Assembly (NCBI RefSeq): GCF_029867415.1
Contig: NC_081185.1
Location: 107,705,066-107,769,065 of the forward strand
Source: Vicia villosa
Lineage: Eukaryota > Streptophyta > Magnoliopsida > Fabales > Fabaceae
Direction of reading: 5' to 3'
DNA: 64,000 nucleotides
Positions within the stretch are counted from its first letter, which is position 1. The number at the start of each line of letters is the position of its first letter. The notes below the pieces were generated by a model that ran no database searches, had not been told where the DNA came from, and saw only the letters and a list, made by a program, of their open reading frames with translations. The translations under genes were made by a program, and so were the position numbers. Positions 1-11,048 of the stretch are shown here, one piece after another.

Positions 1-2359
1 AGCAAGAAAAGAAAAACTTCAGATGTGGCTTAAAGCGATTCATTTACTACGGATGAGGGTGAATTGCAAGTACAAACAAACCCACGAGTTGGTGCATCTA
101 AAAAGAATGATGCTCGCATTAGTACTTATTTTTTACCCCAGAACAACTCCGGGAGCTCAGCCTACTTTAAAAAGTGTGATGCAAAGTAAAGAAGTGGTAG
201 AAAAATGTGATCTTGCTATTTCCAAGTGGTTTATTGATGCATCTATTCCTTTCAATGCTGCAAATTCGCCGTATTTTCAACCTGCAGTTGATGCTCTTTG
301 TTGCATGGGTGCTGGATATAAAGTTCCTACTATGCATGCTCTTCGTGGTAATTTGTTAAATAAGTGGGTTGATGACGTGAAGATACAAATAGAGCAATGT
401 CGTTCTATCTGGAAGGATACAGGTTGTACTCTTATGGCAGATGGGTGGACTGATCGTTGTAGGAGAACTCTCATCAACTTTTTAGTTTATTGCCCCAAAG
501 GGACTGTTTTCATAAAGTCAGTTGATGCCTCTGGTGCTTCTAAAACTGCAAACACATTGTTTAAGCTTTTCAAGGAAATAGTGTTGTATGTTGGCCAAGA
601 AAATGTTGTTCAAATCGTTACAGATAATGCTGCGAATTATGTTGCTGCTGGAAAGTTGTTGGAAAGGGAGTTTCCTAAGTTGTTTTGGTCTCCTTGTGCA
701 GCACACTGTATTAATTTGATGTTGCAAGACATGGGGAAATTGGAGGAAGTATGTGAGACAATGTCACAAGCTTCAAAAATTACCAAATACATATATAATC
801 ATTGTTTTGCATTGTATTTGATGAGACAACATACAGGTGGAAGAGAAATACTCCGTCCCGCTCCAACCCGCTTTGCTACTAATTTCATTGCATTGCAAAG
901 TATTCTGTCTCATAAAGATGCACTAAGAGCCATGGTAACATCCAAAGAGTGGACAACCACAACTTATTCCAAAGATGTCAAGGCAAAGCAATTTGTGGAA
1001 CAAGTCTTAGACTCAAGATTTTGGTCTAAATGTGCTGACATAGTGAAAATTACAGAACCTCTTGTACGTGTGTTGCGCATTGTTGATAGTGAAGATAAAC
1101 CGGCTATGGGATATCTCTACCGAGCTATGTATAAAGCAAGAGAGGAGATTGAGAAGAGGTTTAGAAGAAATAAGTTGAAAGTAGAGCCTTATTTGAAGAT
1201 CTTGGATAACCGTTAGGATGCACAACTTCGCAAAAATCTTCATGCGGCTGGTTATTGGTTAAATCCATCTTGTAGATTCAATCCAGAATATGAAAAAAAC
1301 AAGTCCACCACTCAAGGCCTTTTGGATGTCATTGAAAAGTATGCTTATGATAGCAAGGACTTGCGATCTAAATTAACTGCTGAGATGACTTCATTCAAAA
1401 ATTGTGAAGGTAGTTTTGGAAGGACAACAGCTGTAGAAAACCGAGATGAAGTTTTGCCAGGTAAAATTATATGATAACCTTTATGTATTTTTGTACAATG
1501 TCATTAATATGTATTTTAAAATGTTTTGTAATTTTTTCACATGCATTATTCTAGATCAATGGTGGGATACTTATGGAACCGAAGCGCCTAATTTGCAAAA
1601 ATTGGCTATTCGAATTTTGAGTCAAACTTGTAGTGCATCTGGTTGTGAGCGAAATTGGAGTGTGTTTGAACACATTCATTCAAAAAAGAGAAATAGGTTG
1701 GAGCATCAAAAGCTTAATGATCTTGTTTATGTCCGTTACAACTTACGGTTACAAAATAGGTATTGCTCTTATTATGTTTTATATGTTATGGTTCTATAGT
1801 TAAGAATATATGATATTGTCTGTTTTATTAAGAAAAATATATGGTTCTATACTTAAGAATATGTGATATTTCTTGGTTTGTTAAGAATGTATATTATTGT
1901 TTGATTCCTTAATGATTTATAGGACCAAGAAGAAACAAAATTATGACCCTATCAATTTTGAAACACTTGGTGATCATTCTAATTGGGTGTTGGAGGATTC
2001 ACCACCATTCTTGACCATTGAGGAGGTGGAAGCACTACGCAAAGATCTTGCTAGTATGGCAATCCAACCTATTTCAAATGATATTGGTATGGTATTAATT
2101 TTTGTGATTACGATTATGTTATTTTAGTTTCTTAAAATATATCAATTTCTAAACTCTTTAAATTGATGTTGTTATAGATGAATTAAATTTGGATGAAGTT
2201 GATGTTGAGAGAGAAGCACCACTTAACTCCGGAGAAAACAACCAAAATAATGATATCATTGATGGGGAAGATGTTACAAATGCGATTGATTTTGTGGGAG
2301 ATGATTTTGATATTGAAGGAGATCCAAACGTTGAGATAATTTTACCTCCTTGGAACTAA
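1..2359 (+). pseudogene. hAT transposase (DUF659 plus C-terminal dimerisation domain), broken
   Basis: This is the transposase that would cut and paste the surrounding hAT element. Visible parts, in order: a PRTTPGAQPTLKS linker, a DUF659-type core (motifs LMADGWTD, VTDNAANY, SPCAAHCINLML), and a C-terminal hAT dimerisation region (SGCERNWSVFEHIHSKKRNRL spread across 1630-1700). A four-exon model fits GT-AG borders and phase: exon 1 to 1460, then 1555-1759, 1923-2086 and 2178-2359 (TAA). The N-terminal BED zinc finger expected in this family must lie upstream of the window. Two lesions are visible. Near the T-run at 130-140 the better N-terminal frame (frame 1) must shift to frame 2. An in-frame TAG at 1214-1216 stands where a Trp codon (TGG) is expected in LDN R-W-DAQLRKNL. 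Full-length protein is unlikely. Confidence 0.8.
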
Positions 2360-2782
2360 ATTTAATAGATATTTGAGTGTTTTTATTCTAAAGTACTTAA
2401 TTAGTTTATGTTGCAATTTGATCTTTGTAATTTGTACAACTTTGTTTTGTGTAATATTTATGTTTAAATTTGAACTAAAATTGTGATTTTTAAGTGTTGA
2501 GCAAACTATATTTGTGCTTTTTAAGAGCCTTAAATTATATGAATTATTAGTATTTTCAGCACCTATATTTGTGCTTTTAAGTGCTAGTTATACTTTTTTT
2601 AGAGATTGAATGGTCCGGTTCGACCGGTTTTATACCCATATAATTTTATTATAATTACAGGTTTAATCCGGTTTAATCCGGTTTGGTCATGCGGTTCGAC
2701 CAGTGACCCAGTGGTTCGACCGATGAACCAGTGACCCAGTACCCTCACCGGTTTGATGACCGGTCCGGTTTTTAAAACATTG
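1..2782 (+). mobile_element. hAT DNA transposon, right-hand part (left end outside window)
   Basis: This is a class II transposon of the hAT superfamily entering from the left window edge. It carries a decayed transposase on the plus strand, followed by about 250 bp of AT-rich DNA and a GC-richer subterminal block (2608-2782) full of short CCGGTT/GGTTCGACC units. The block ends in GGTTTTTAAAACATTG, whose reverse complement begins CAATGTTTTAAAAACCGG, the usual start of plant hAT terminal inverted repeats. The right end is therefore put at 2782, and AATGTAAT (2783-2790) is the predicted 8-bp target-site duplication. The left end cannot be seen, so the duplication is unproven. Confidence 0.8.
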
Positions 2783-3399
2783 AATGTAATTTAATATTCT
2801 GTGTAAACAATGTAATGTTAAAAAAAACTTATCCGCCTTTTTCCTCAGTTTTTGTCAGAAACCGATAATATAATTTTGGCGTGATTATTGAGGATATTGA
2901 TCACCGTCTTCAAAAAAATATTTGCCGTTTATTTCATGAGTATAAACGCTCAAGACACTTACATTAGTGATCTGCGTGAAACCTAACAGACATCCATTAT
3001 AAAAGCTTTCTGAATACCAATAATTGTTAATGAAACATATAAGATGAAAACTTTGAAGTGAAAAAAAGATGGTAAAGTTCTCTACGATGGATTGCAAGAG
3101 CAGAAAATAAATTGGGTTTAAGGTTTGTGTTCTCCAATAATTATTTTTTTACAGTGTTCTTCATTAATCATATATTAATTCATTTAACTAACCCTTTTCT
3201 TTTTTAACATAGGAAACAAATAAATGCAAAAGAAATCTGGAATATATTGCACCTGGCATTTTATCTTCCTTGACATTTCAATGAACCGAGGATCCAACAT
3301 ATGATCTTCACCAACATTAATAACGGTGAATCATATTTAATATTTGTTATATATATTTACAGATCAATATTTCGTGTAAACAATGTAATATTATGGGTA
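2783..3399. other. Stretch between hAT end and CACTA end, no gene seen
   Basis: AT-rich DNA with no convincing coding region. It probably includes the subterminal body of the CACTA element whose right end lies at 3684, but its left end was not found. Confidence 0.4.
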
Positions 3400-3684
3400 A
3401 ACAATTAATTTATTAATATTATGTCACTTGTAATGAGTTAAAAAAGTATCAATCTTACCCCTCGGTTCTATTGATAAACTGAGAGGTATGAGCCCTAGTT
3501 TTGAAAATATTAAAAGTGCAAAAGCTAGGGTTCAAACCCTTGTGCATAAGCATTTTCCTCCTCGGTGTTTTAAAAACCGAGGGGTAAAGTGAAAACTTTT
3601 CATGATGTCATTCGTTACCTTGCTTCTAAAGCCGAGGTTAAATGCATTTCGCGTTCGAGGTGAAACGTGTTATTTGTAGTAGTG
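3400..3684. mobile_element. CACTA (En/Spm) element, right terminus
   Basis: The segment ends in TTTGTAGTAGTG (3673-3684), the reverse complement of the CACTACTACAAA terminus typical of plant CACTA transposons. The preceding 250 bp hold repeated CCTCGG/CCGAGG units in both orientations (for example near 3460, 3560 and 3630), as expected for transposase-binding subterminal repeats. The element must extend leftward; its other end is not recognisable. The Tekay-like LTR begins only 6 bp further on. Confidence 0.6.
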
Positions 3685-3689
3685 TCTAT

Positions 3690-5813
3690 TGTAACACCCC
3701 AATTCTACCCCGCAAGTATAAGCGAAAAATCAGAGTGCATTCAAAAATATTCATCAAAAGATGGGATGTCACATCTCGACTTAACCAAACAAACATACTT
3801 ATAATGAATTTAACAAAGATACATAGCATTCGGAAACAAGACTTTATCCAACAACTTCTAATTTCAACTTATAAACATCCTTCAATTCAACTTACAACAA
3901 ATATCATCATGGAATACAACAATTAAATAATAACGACTAATCCCCCCGAGTGCTACGTATCAGAGCAATAGACACCAACTCGACTTGCCATAAAGCAACA
4001 TAAAGACTTCATGAAGTCACTTCGAACATCCACAACTAATCTCGAGTACCTGCCCATTTCTCATGGTAGGGGAAATATCATCAAAGGGGTGAGATATCTT
4101 ACAATATAAAAGAATGCAGGATATATAATATAGCAAATTTAGATCATACATAATTTCACCACTTCGCATCACATAACATCTTACAACAATTTTCATTGCA
4201 AAACAACTTATCAATATAATACAACTTTCAAAATGGCAATAATGTCATTAATCAATTAAGACCACATATTCAAATTCAAAATTATAATATGATCACGTCA
4301 CGAAAAACATCTCATCATCTCAACAATCCAAACACAATTCAAATGCAATTCAAATGCGACTCGAAAGTGACTCAAACTTATGCACATGTATGTGGTACCA
4401 TTGGAGTAAACTCCCGTCTCATAATCTCATCACAATACATCATGGTTTAATAAAAAGCACATTGATTTATTATTTTATCACAATACATCATAATCTCATC
4501 ATAAGGAAAGTGCATATCATCATCTTAATAGAATTGTATCATCATAAGAAAAACATACATCAAGGTATACCACAACATGGTTATGTCAATTCATCGCAAA
4601 GAGCATACTTCATATGTTAACACAACATAGTTCATCACTTAATCCTAATAAAAATAATATGAGACTATATCCTATGAATCATTTTATTGCATCATGGTAT
4701 AGTTCATTGTGTTAGCTTTCCAACGCTTCGAACAGCGCATAAAACGGAGTTACGGATCAAAAGTTATGTCTTTACAACATTTGTCAAAAATTGGATGCTG
4801 CATGCGGGTTTGCTTCGGTCGACCCTGGCTTCTGTATAGGTCGAACTATACTGCGTAAAATCCCAAAAATCACCATTTTCCTTCCCCATTCACCTCATAC
4901 AACAACCACTTACCCTCATATAATTTATACATCAATTGGCAGCAAATTACCACACATATAAGGTTCCTAAACATGTTTCTAACCATGGGTTCACATACAA
5001 ACATCATCCAACATACTTAGAATCACAATTTCATAGAAATCTAGTATGAACCCTAACAACTTCAAATTCAATTTTCACACAATCTTGGATAACAACATAC
5101 AATCAAAACTCCATCTTATAAATCTCTATCAATTCCACCAAATGCTCCACAAATCATTCATCAACAACATCAAGATTGCAATTCTCACATAAACATGGAT
5201 ATTTAATCATGAAGTCTAATCTCTACCATACCCATCATCATGCCAACCTTTAGAGAGTAAGAACCTCATCCTTACCTTAGCAAAAGCTTCACCTTCTTCA
5301 ATGGAATCCTTCATCTTCATACCATAACTTTCCTCTTTCTTCCCTTCTTTCTCTTATTTATCCTTTTTCTCTTCTTTCTCTTCCTTCTCCAAATGAGTTA
5401 TGAGAATAAATCTCTAAAACCCTAACCTTTACTATCTCACTAATGGGCTTAACCCATAACCCATCCATTGTGTTATATTTCTTCCACTTAGGCCCAATTC
5501 CTAACATTCCTCTAATTACTCAATTAAGCTAAATAACACACATAATTGAATAATCACATAACATAACGAATATTATTCTCAATAATATTCCACAACTACA
5601 ATTGCTCCATAACTTACTTAATACCAACTCGCGATTGTATTTCTCCAGCTAATCCGACTAATTAATCCGACCATAAACTTAACTGCTCAAATCAACATAT
5701 TAATCCAATTACGCCTTTAGAATAATACCGATAAATCCCAACTTCGACTAATTCCAACGAATAATTCCTTGATTTAATTTAATTAAATAATTAATTAAAT
5801 TCGGGGCGTTACA
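3690..5813 (-). repeat. 3' LTR of the Tekay-like element (2124 bp)
   Basis: Starts TGTAACACCCC and ends GGGGCGTTACA on the plus strand. It is homologous to 16964-19696 but about 610 bp shorter, because the segment matching roughly 17690-18340 is absent and replaced by a few tens of bases. It contains a CT-rich tract near 5280-5390. Confidence 0.8.
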
Positions 5814-6977
5814 ATTCTCCCCCACTTAGAATATTTTCGTTCTCGAAAATATATCCGACATAACCATCCTCAACATCGCTTCCAACTCTCCGATTCTTAG
5901 TTGTGTTTGACAACACTTCGACTACCAAAACAACTCAAGCTGACTTAAATCCAGTGTCAATTATTCGACATCTCTACCACATACTCGTTACCAACTTACT
6001 AACCAACTCTGGAATCTCCCAACTTATCAATAATTAAAGTAGCAACAACTTTAACCCCCTTATACGTGGAGATATAATCTCACTTCATTAACTTAGCAAC
6101 AGTGTCATCACTGCTTAATAATACCTTGACATATGATTCTTAAGGTAGTAACACTCATAACCCTCATATACTTGGGTGTTCAACGCCACACCATTATCGT
6201 ATTAACATCATTCTCAACACCAGAACACATATGTACTTCATTCCCATAAATATACATGCCAATCTTTAACAAACACCAACAACTCTCTCTCCACCTCATT
6301 GTATCACTCTTATAGTGACATCAACATAGCCAGCATACTCAACTCAGTCATAGTACGAAATATCACTTCTTAATTATAGAGTCCAACAACAATATCATGA
6401 CAATAGAAACCAAATCACTATAACATCAACTTAACAAGATTACTCGACGAATACACCCAACTCCACCATCGACTACCATCCCTTATATTATCCGTATGAA
6501 CTCAGCAAGTATTCACAAGAAAATACCATATCTCTGGCACTTCGTTCTCATCTCCACAACCCATCAAATCAAACATTCAGATCAAGACATATCATTCTCC
6601 TGGGCTTCCGATACCTAGTTCTCCACCTCTAACAAACACACACGCATAGCAACTGTGCCACCTTACACATCCGCTGTGCAAGTCTGATAATCCATCTTAA
6701 GTCACTGTCCATATTAAATCTTTCTGTCAACTACATGATTCACAAGTCTTAATCTATTCCAGACTTCCTTAAACATCCATCACAAAATCGTTACTCACTC
6801 GACATTCTCAATCCTTCACTTTGTGATGTTATCTTGCCTATAAACCAGCTTCTCCAACTTGCTCATTACTTCTCAACTTCTCGTGGATACTTTTCTATTA
6901 ATTCACACCAACCAGAGAGCAACTATCTTCACGACATAACATTCATCACTTTACGCACTATTAAGCTAGCAGGATAC
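5814..6977 (-). other. Tekay-like element interior, 3' part
   Basis: Begins with the polypurine tract (5815-5825, minus strand). The remainder is non-coding in all frames and I recognise no domain in it. It is interrupted at 6977 by the SIRE insertion and continues at 15988 after the GATAC duplication. Confidence 0.6.
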
Positions 6978-8240
6978 TGAAGGATAGAAAAACACTTAGA
7001 AAGGGGGGGATTGAATAAGTGTAACTTTAAATCTTGGACGATAAAAATAAATTGCACAATTATTTTTATCCTGGTTCGCTGTTAACGAAGCTACTCCAGT
7101 CCACCCCCGCAGAGATGATTTACCTCAACTGAGGATTTAATCCACTAATCGCACGGATTACAATGGTTTTCCACTTAGTCCGCAACTAAGTCTTCCAGAG
7201 TCTTCTGATCACACACTGATCACTCCAGGAACAACTGCTTAGATACCCTCTAAGACTTTTCTAGAGTCTACTGATCAACACGATCACTCTAGGCTTAGTT
7301 CACTCCTAAGACTTCCTCTAGAGTATTCTGATCAACCTGATCACTCTAGTTACAAACTGCTCAGCCAACTGCTAAGACTTCCTAGAGTATACTGATCACA
7401 CGATCACTCTAGTTCCTTACAACTTAATGTAATCTATTCAAGAGTTTACAAATGCTTCTTAAAAGCGATAATCACAACTGTGATATTTCTCTTAACGTTT
7501 AAGCTTAATCTCACTAAAATATTACAACAGCAATGTAGTGAGGTTTGATGAAGATGAAGATTCTGAGTTTAGATTTGAACAGCGTTTCAGCAAGTTTGAT
7601 ATAAGTTGTTTTGGTGCAGAATCGTTAACCTTGCTTCTCATCAGAACTTCATATTTATAGGCGTTGAGAAGATGACCGTTGAATGCATTTAATGCTTTGC
7701 GTGTTCCGTACAGCATCGCATTTAATGTTATACGCTTTTGTCAACTACCTCGAGCCTTGTTCACGCTGTGTCTACTGACGTAGCCTTTAGTAGCTTTTAA
7801 CGTTCCTTTTGTCAGTCAGCGTAGTCTGCCACCTGTACTTCCTTCTGATCTGATGTTTGTGAATACGACGTTTGAATATCATCAGAGTCAAACAGCTTGG
7901 TGCATAGCATCTTCTGATCTTCTGATCTTGAAGTGCTTCTGAGCGTGATACCATCTTCTGATCTTCAGTGCTTCTGATCTCATGTTCTTCTGATGCTTCC
8001 ATAGACCCATGTTCTGATTCTGCTTCGACCATCTTCTGATGTCTTGCCAGACCATGTTCTGATGTTGCATGCTGAACCATTTGAGACACAACTTCTGAGC
8101 GCTGAATTATGCGTACTCTTTATATATTTCCTGAAAGGGAAATTGCATTGGATTAGAGTACCATATTATCTTAAGCAAAATTCATATTATTGTTATCATC
8201 AAAACTAAGATAATTGATAAGAACAAATCTTATTCTAACA
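6978..8240 (-). repeat. SIRE 3' LTR (1263 bp)
   Basis: TGAAGG...TCTAACA on the plus strand, i.e. TGTTAGA...CCTTCA in element orientation. It contains a run of CTTCTGATC-type repeats (7840-8060) and short palindromic TGATCACACGATCACT units (7200-7420). Open frames in it are repeated word for word in the other LTR and are not genes. Confidence 0.92.
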
Positions 8241-9497
8241 ATCTCCCCCTTTTTGATGATGACAAAAACATATATAAATGATATGAATTTGCGATCAGAA
8301 AGAGTAGACGGCAAAAGACAAATTACACAGCTATAGCATAAGCATATGAATATGTCTCCCCCTGAGATTAACAATCTCCCCCTGAGATAAATAATCTCCC
8401 CCTGAAATAAATACTCGAAGAACTTTAATAAAAGACTTCCCTGATTATTTCGGTAGAGACGATCATATAAGCTTCTGTCTTCAGAGAATTCATAGCTTCT
8501 GACTTCTGCTTCCATTGGACAGCTTCAGAACTTGAATTTCTTTAGATCTTCAGAACATTCACAGCTTCTGACTTCTGCTTCCATTCAGGACAGCTTCAGA
8601 ACTTGAATTTCTTTGATCTTCAGAACATTCACAGCTTCTGATTTCTGCTTCCATTCAGGACAGCTTCAGAACTTGAATTTTCTGGATCTTTTAGAACATT
8701 CACATCTTCTGATTTCTGCTTCCCTCGGATAGCTTCAGAACTTTGAATGTCTACCAACATCACTTCATGCTAGATTTGTATCAGAACATTGTTGAATGTA
8801 CCAGAGCATCATCAGAGCATCTCTACATCCTGAAATGTTACAGAACAAAAACTAAACGACAAAAGTCAGCATGAACGAGTTAGAACATAAAATGTATGTT
8901 TGAACACATTATATGTATCAGAGCCATATAGGCTGAAATAATGTATCAGAGCAGATAATGTATCAGAGCCATAACATTATATGTATCAGAGCAAATAGAA
9001 TTTTGTCAGAACAGGATAGACAATGATATTCAAATTCTATTATCAGTGCTTCTGATTCATTCTTCTTTCTTGCTTCTGATCTCTGAAGCTTGACAGCACT
9101 CAGCTTGCTTCATTTTCCAAGAGCTTATTCCTTTTACAGAATAACGCTTCTTCTTATGGTTTTGCTTCTGGTGTTTGCTTCTGAAGATTCACTTCACTTC
9201 TCTGTACCTGCAAAACACTTAAACCATATAGAACTTGCAGTTCTTGTTAGTGAATGTGTGGGAGCTTTACCCAGCAACTGATAGATTTAATCAAATCATT
9301 TATCATTTATCTTCTCCCCCTTTTTGTCATAACATCAAAAAGAATATTTCAAAAGATTCAGATGCATAAGACGACAAATAGAGACACTGGAATGTAAAAA
9401 CAAAGAAACTTTTCATTGATAATAAACAAAAGGTTTACAAGACAGGAATGCAGGAAAACAGATGCAACAAGGAAAGGAAACTACAAAGACCAAAAGA
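8241..9497 (-). other. SIRE 3' untranslated region with polypurine tract
   Basis: Polypurine tract at 8241-8254, with a further CTCCCCCTGAGAT cluster at 8355-8405. It then holds ~70-bp tandem repeats (listed separately) and many short TATCAGAGC units between 8780 and 9020. No coding region is supported. Confidence 0.75.
8478..8750 (-). repeat. ~70-bp tandem repeat, about four copies, in SIRE 3' UTR
   Basis: The landmark AGCTTCTGAYTTCTGCTTCC recurs every 70-71 bp (near 8491, 8562, 8632 and 8703), each followed by GACAGCTTCAGAACTTGAA. The outermost copies are the most diverged. Confidence 0.85.
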
Positions 9498-10697
9498 CTA
9501 AGATCCTAGCCTACGCAAAATCCGCGCCAGAACATCATGAATCCCGTCAGTGCTTGTAGCTTGCCTTGTCATGAAGGAACGAAACTCAGCATTGGCTGCT
9601 TCTTGCGCGTCCAAACGAGAAGCCAGCATAGCTTGATTCTGATGAAGAGTTTCCAAGGTCTCCATCAGAGCTGAGGTTTCACCAGAAGAAGAAGCACCAG
9701 TATTTCTGCCCAGAGGGACAGCAATCTCAGCAGGGTGATCTTCTGGAAGATCTTCAGCTTGTGCATCTCCCATTTCCTCATCTGAGTCTGACTCAGAAGG
9801 AGCCTTAGCATATTCTGGTTCAGGCAGCTCAGAAGTTCCATCTTCCAATGCTTGAAGAATAGCTGCTAGGTTTGTTGGAGGAGTAGGACCAGCAACTTCA
9901 GCACGATAAACCACTACTGGAAAGACCATGTGAGGTGCTTTTTCAGAAGGGTTCATTCTGAACCAGTTGAACAGCCACTGAAAATCTCCAGTCAGCACAG
10001 GAAACCAGAGCACAGAAGACCGGGGTTTCCACACCACGATATCTCTGCAGAGATTTTCTTCTTCCAACTCATCTGCAGGTATCTTCTCTTCAAGAACGCT
10101 TCTGTTCCTGATGAGACAGTGATGGCTGCTCTCACCAACTTCCAACCGGAGACCACGAACACCAGGAGCTTCAGACATAATCCTTCTCTGAGTGTCTGTA
10201 GCCTTATCCAGAAAATCCTGACGAAAGGTATTCCAGAGGTTGTTTGTAGCATACTCATCCAGATGATTAAGGTGAGCAGCACCTAGAATCTCCAACCAGC
10301 CATTTACATCAGCATGTAAAAGCTCCAGATATGTTTGAGTGGTAGGGGTTGGAGGGTTGACAGTGAACCTTGAGTCGGGAAGAACAACACTATAGGGATT
10401 AGGTGTTCTGGTGGGAAAAGGGTATGAGAGGGATGAAGAAATATCTGATGGAAGGGTTAAAGGAGAGGAGATATCAGATGGTGAAGAAGGTGGTTCCGAG
10501 AGGATGAATGAGGAGGAAGAGGTAGTGGAGGTCTTTGAAGAGGGGGTTGATTGAGGGGAACCGTCAAGGGGTTGATACACTTTGAGCGGGTCATAGGAGA
10601 TCCTAACTCTTTTAGGTTTGGTTTCTGGTTCAGCAGATGCCTTTCTCTTTTGTTTCCTATCATTGTCTTGATTCCCAGAGCTTGACGATGGATTCAT
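9498..10697 (-). CDS. SIRE env-like 3' ORF, 399 aa
   Basis: An open frame lies downstream of pol at the position where SIRE/Maximus elements carry their so-called envelope-like gene. Its real function in this lineage is unproven. Visible features: a basic N-terminus with two nuclear-localisation-like clusters (KQKRK and KPKRVR, residues 14-32), a Ser/Pro/Thr-rich stretch to about residue 120, a central folded-looking part containing WLEILG and NLWNTFRQDFLD, an acidic segment (SDSDEEMGD, about residue 305), and a C-terminal heptad-like segment (residues 340-380) that could form a coiled coil. I see no signal peptide or membrane span, so a classic envelope role is not supported. The frame is intact with its own ATG, although RT upstream is gone. 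A shorter, frameshifted relative lies at 48.7-50.6 kb. Confidence 0.7.
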   Translation of the reverse strand: MNPSSSSGNQDNDRKQKRKASAEPETKPKRVRISYDPLKVYQPLDGSPQSTPSSKTSTTSSSSFILSEPPSSPSDISSPLTLPSDISSSLSYPFPTRTPNPYSVVLPDSRFTVNPPTPTTQTYLELLHADVNGWLEILGAAHLNHLDEYATNNLWNTFRQDFLDKATDTQRRIMSEAPGVRGLRLEVGESSHHCLIRNRSVLEEKIPADELEEENLCRDIVVWKPRSSVLWFPVLTGDFQWLFNWFRMNPSEKAPHMVFPVVVYRAEVAGPTPPTNLAAILQALEDGTSELPEPEYAKAPSESDSDEEMGDAQAEDLPEDHPAEIAVPLGRNTGASSSGETSALMETLETLHQNQAMLASRLDAQEAANAEFRSFMTRQATSTDGIHDVLARILRRLGS

Positions 10698-11048
10698 GAT
10701 GAATTTTCAGATATTGGAAACTGCTAGGGTTTATGATATGAAAAGAGAGAGATGAAAAAGAAACCGAATGCAGAGAGAGAGAAATATGAGAGGGAAAAGA
10801 AACGTTTGAAGAGTATATAAAAAAAAAACTGAAAGAGAGTAAATGATGAAAAGCATTTAATGTTACGTGACATGAGGAGAGATAATAATGACAAAAGACG
10901 TGATTTGCACAGTTACCTAAGTAGACGTCCCCTCAACTGCACGCACGCTTGTCCAGGAATAGTGATCACGTGTTTACCATCTGGATAGCCAGTTACAGCT
11001 GTTTTGCTTTTAGAGAGATTCTGAATCAACTTAGACAGTAAGAATTTC
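10698..11048 (-). other. SIRE spacer between env-like ORF and truncated pol, deletion junction
   Basis: Non-coding. RT and RNase H, normally about 1.9 kb here, are missing: the pol frame ends at about 11049 and the leader of the env-like ORF follows at once. The junction must lie close to 11050. Confidence 0.6.

Noticed and set aside
7522..8091. Open frames of 64, 100 and 67 aa on the minus strand
   Set aside because: They lie wholly in the SIRE LTR and are repeated word for word in the other LTR (15264-15833); composition follows CTTCTGAT repeats.
9930..10286. 118-aa plus-strand and 96-aa minus-strand frames
   Set aside because: Shadows of the env-like ORF at 9498-10697 in other frames.
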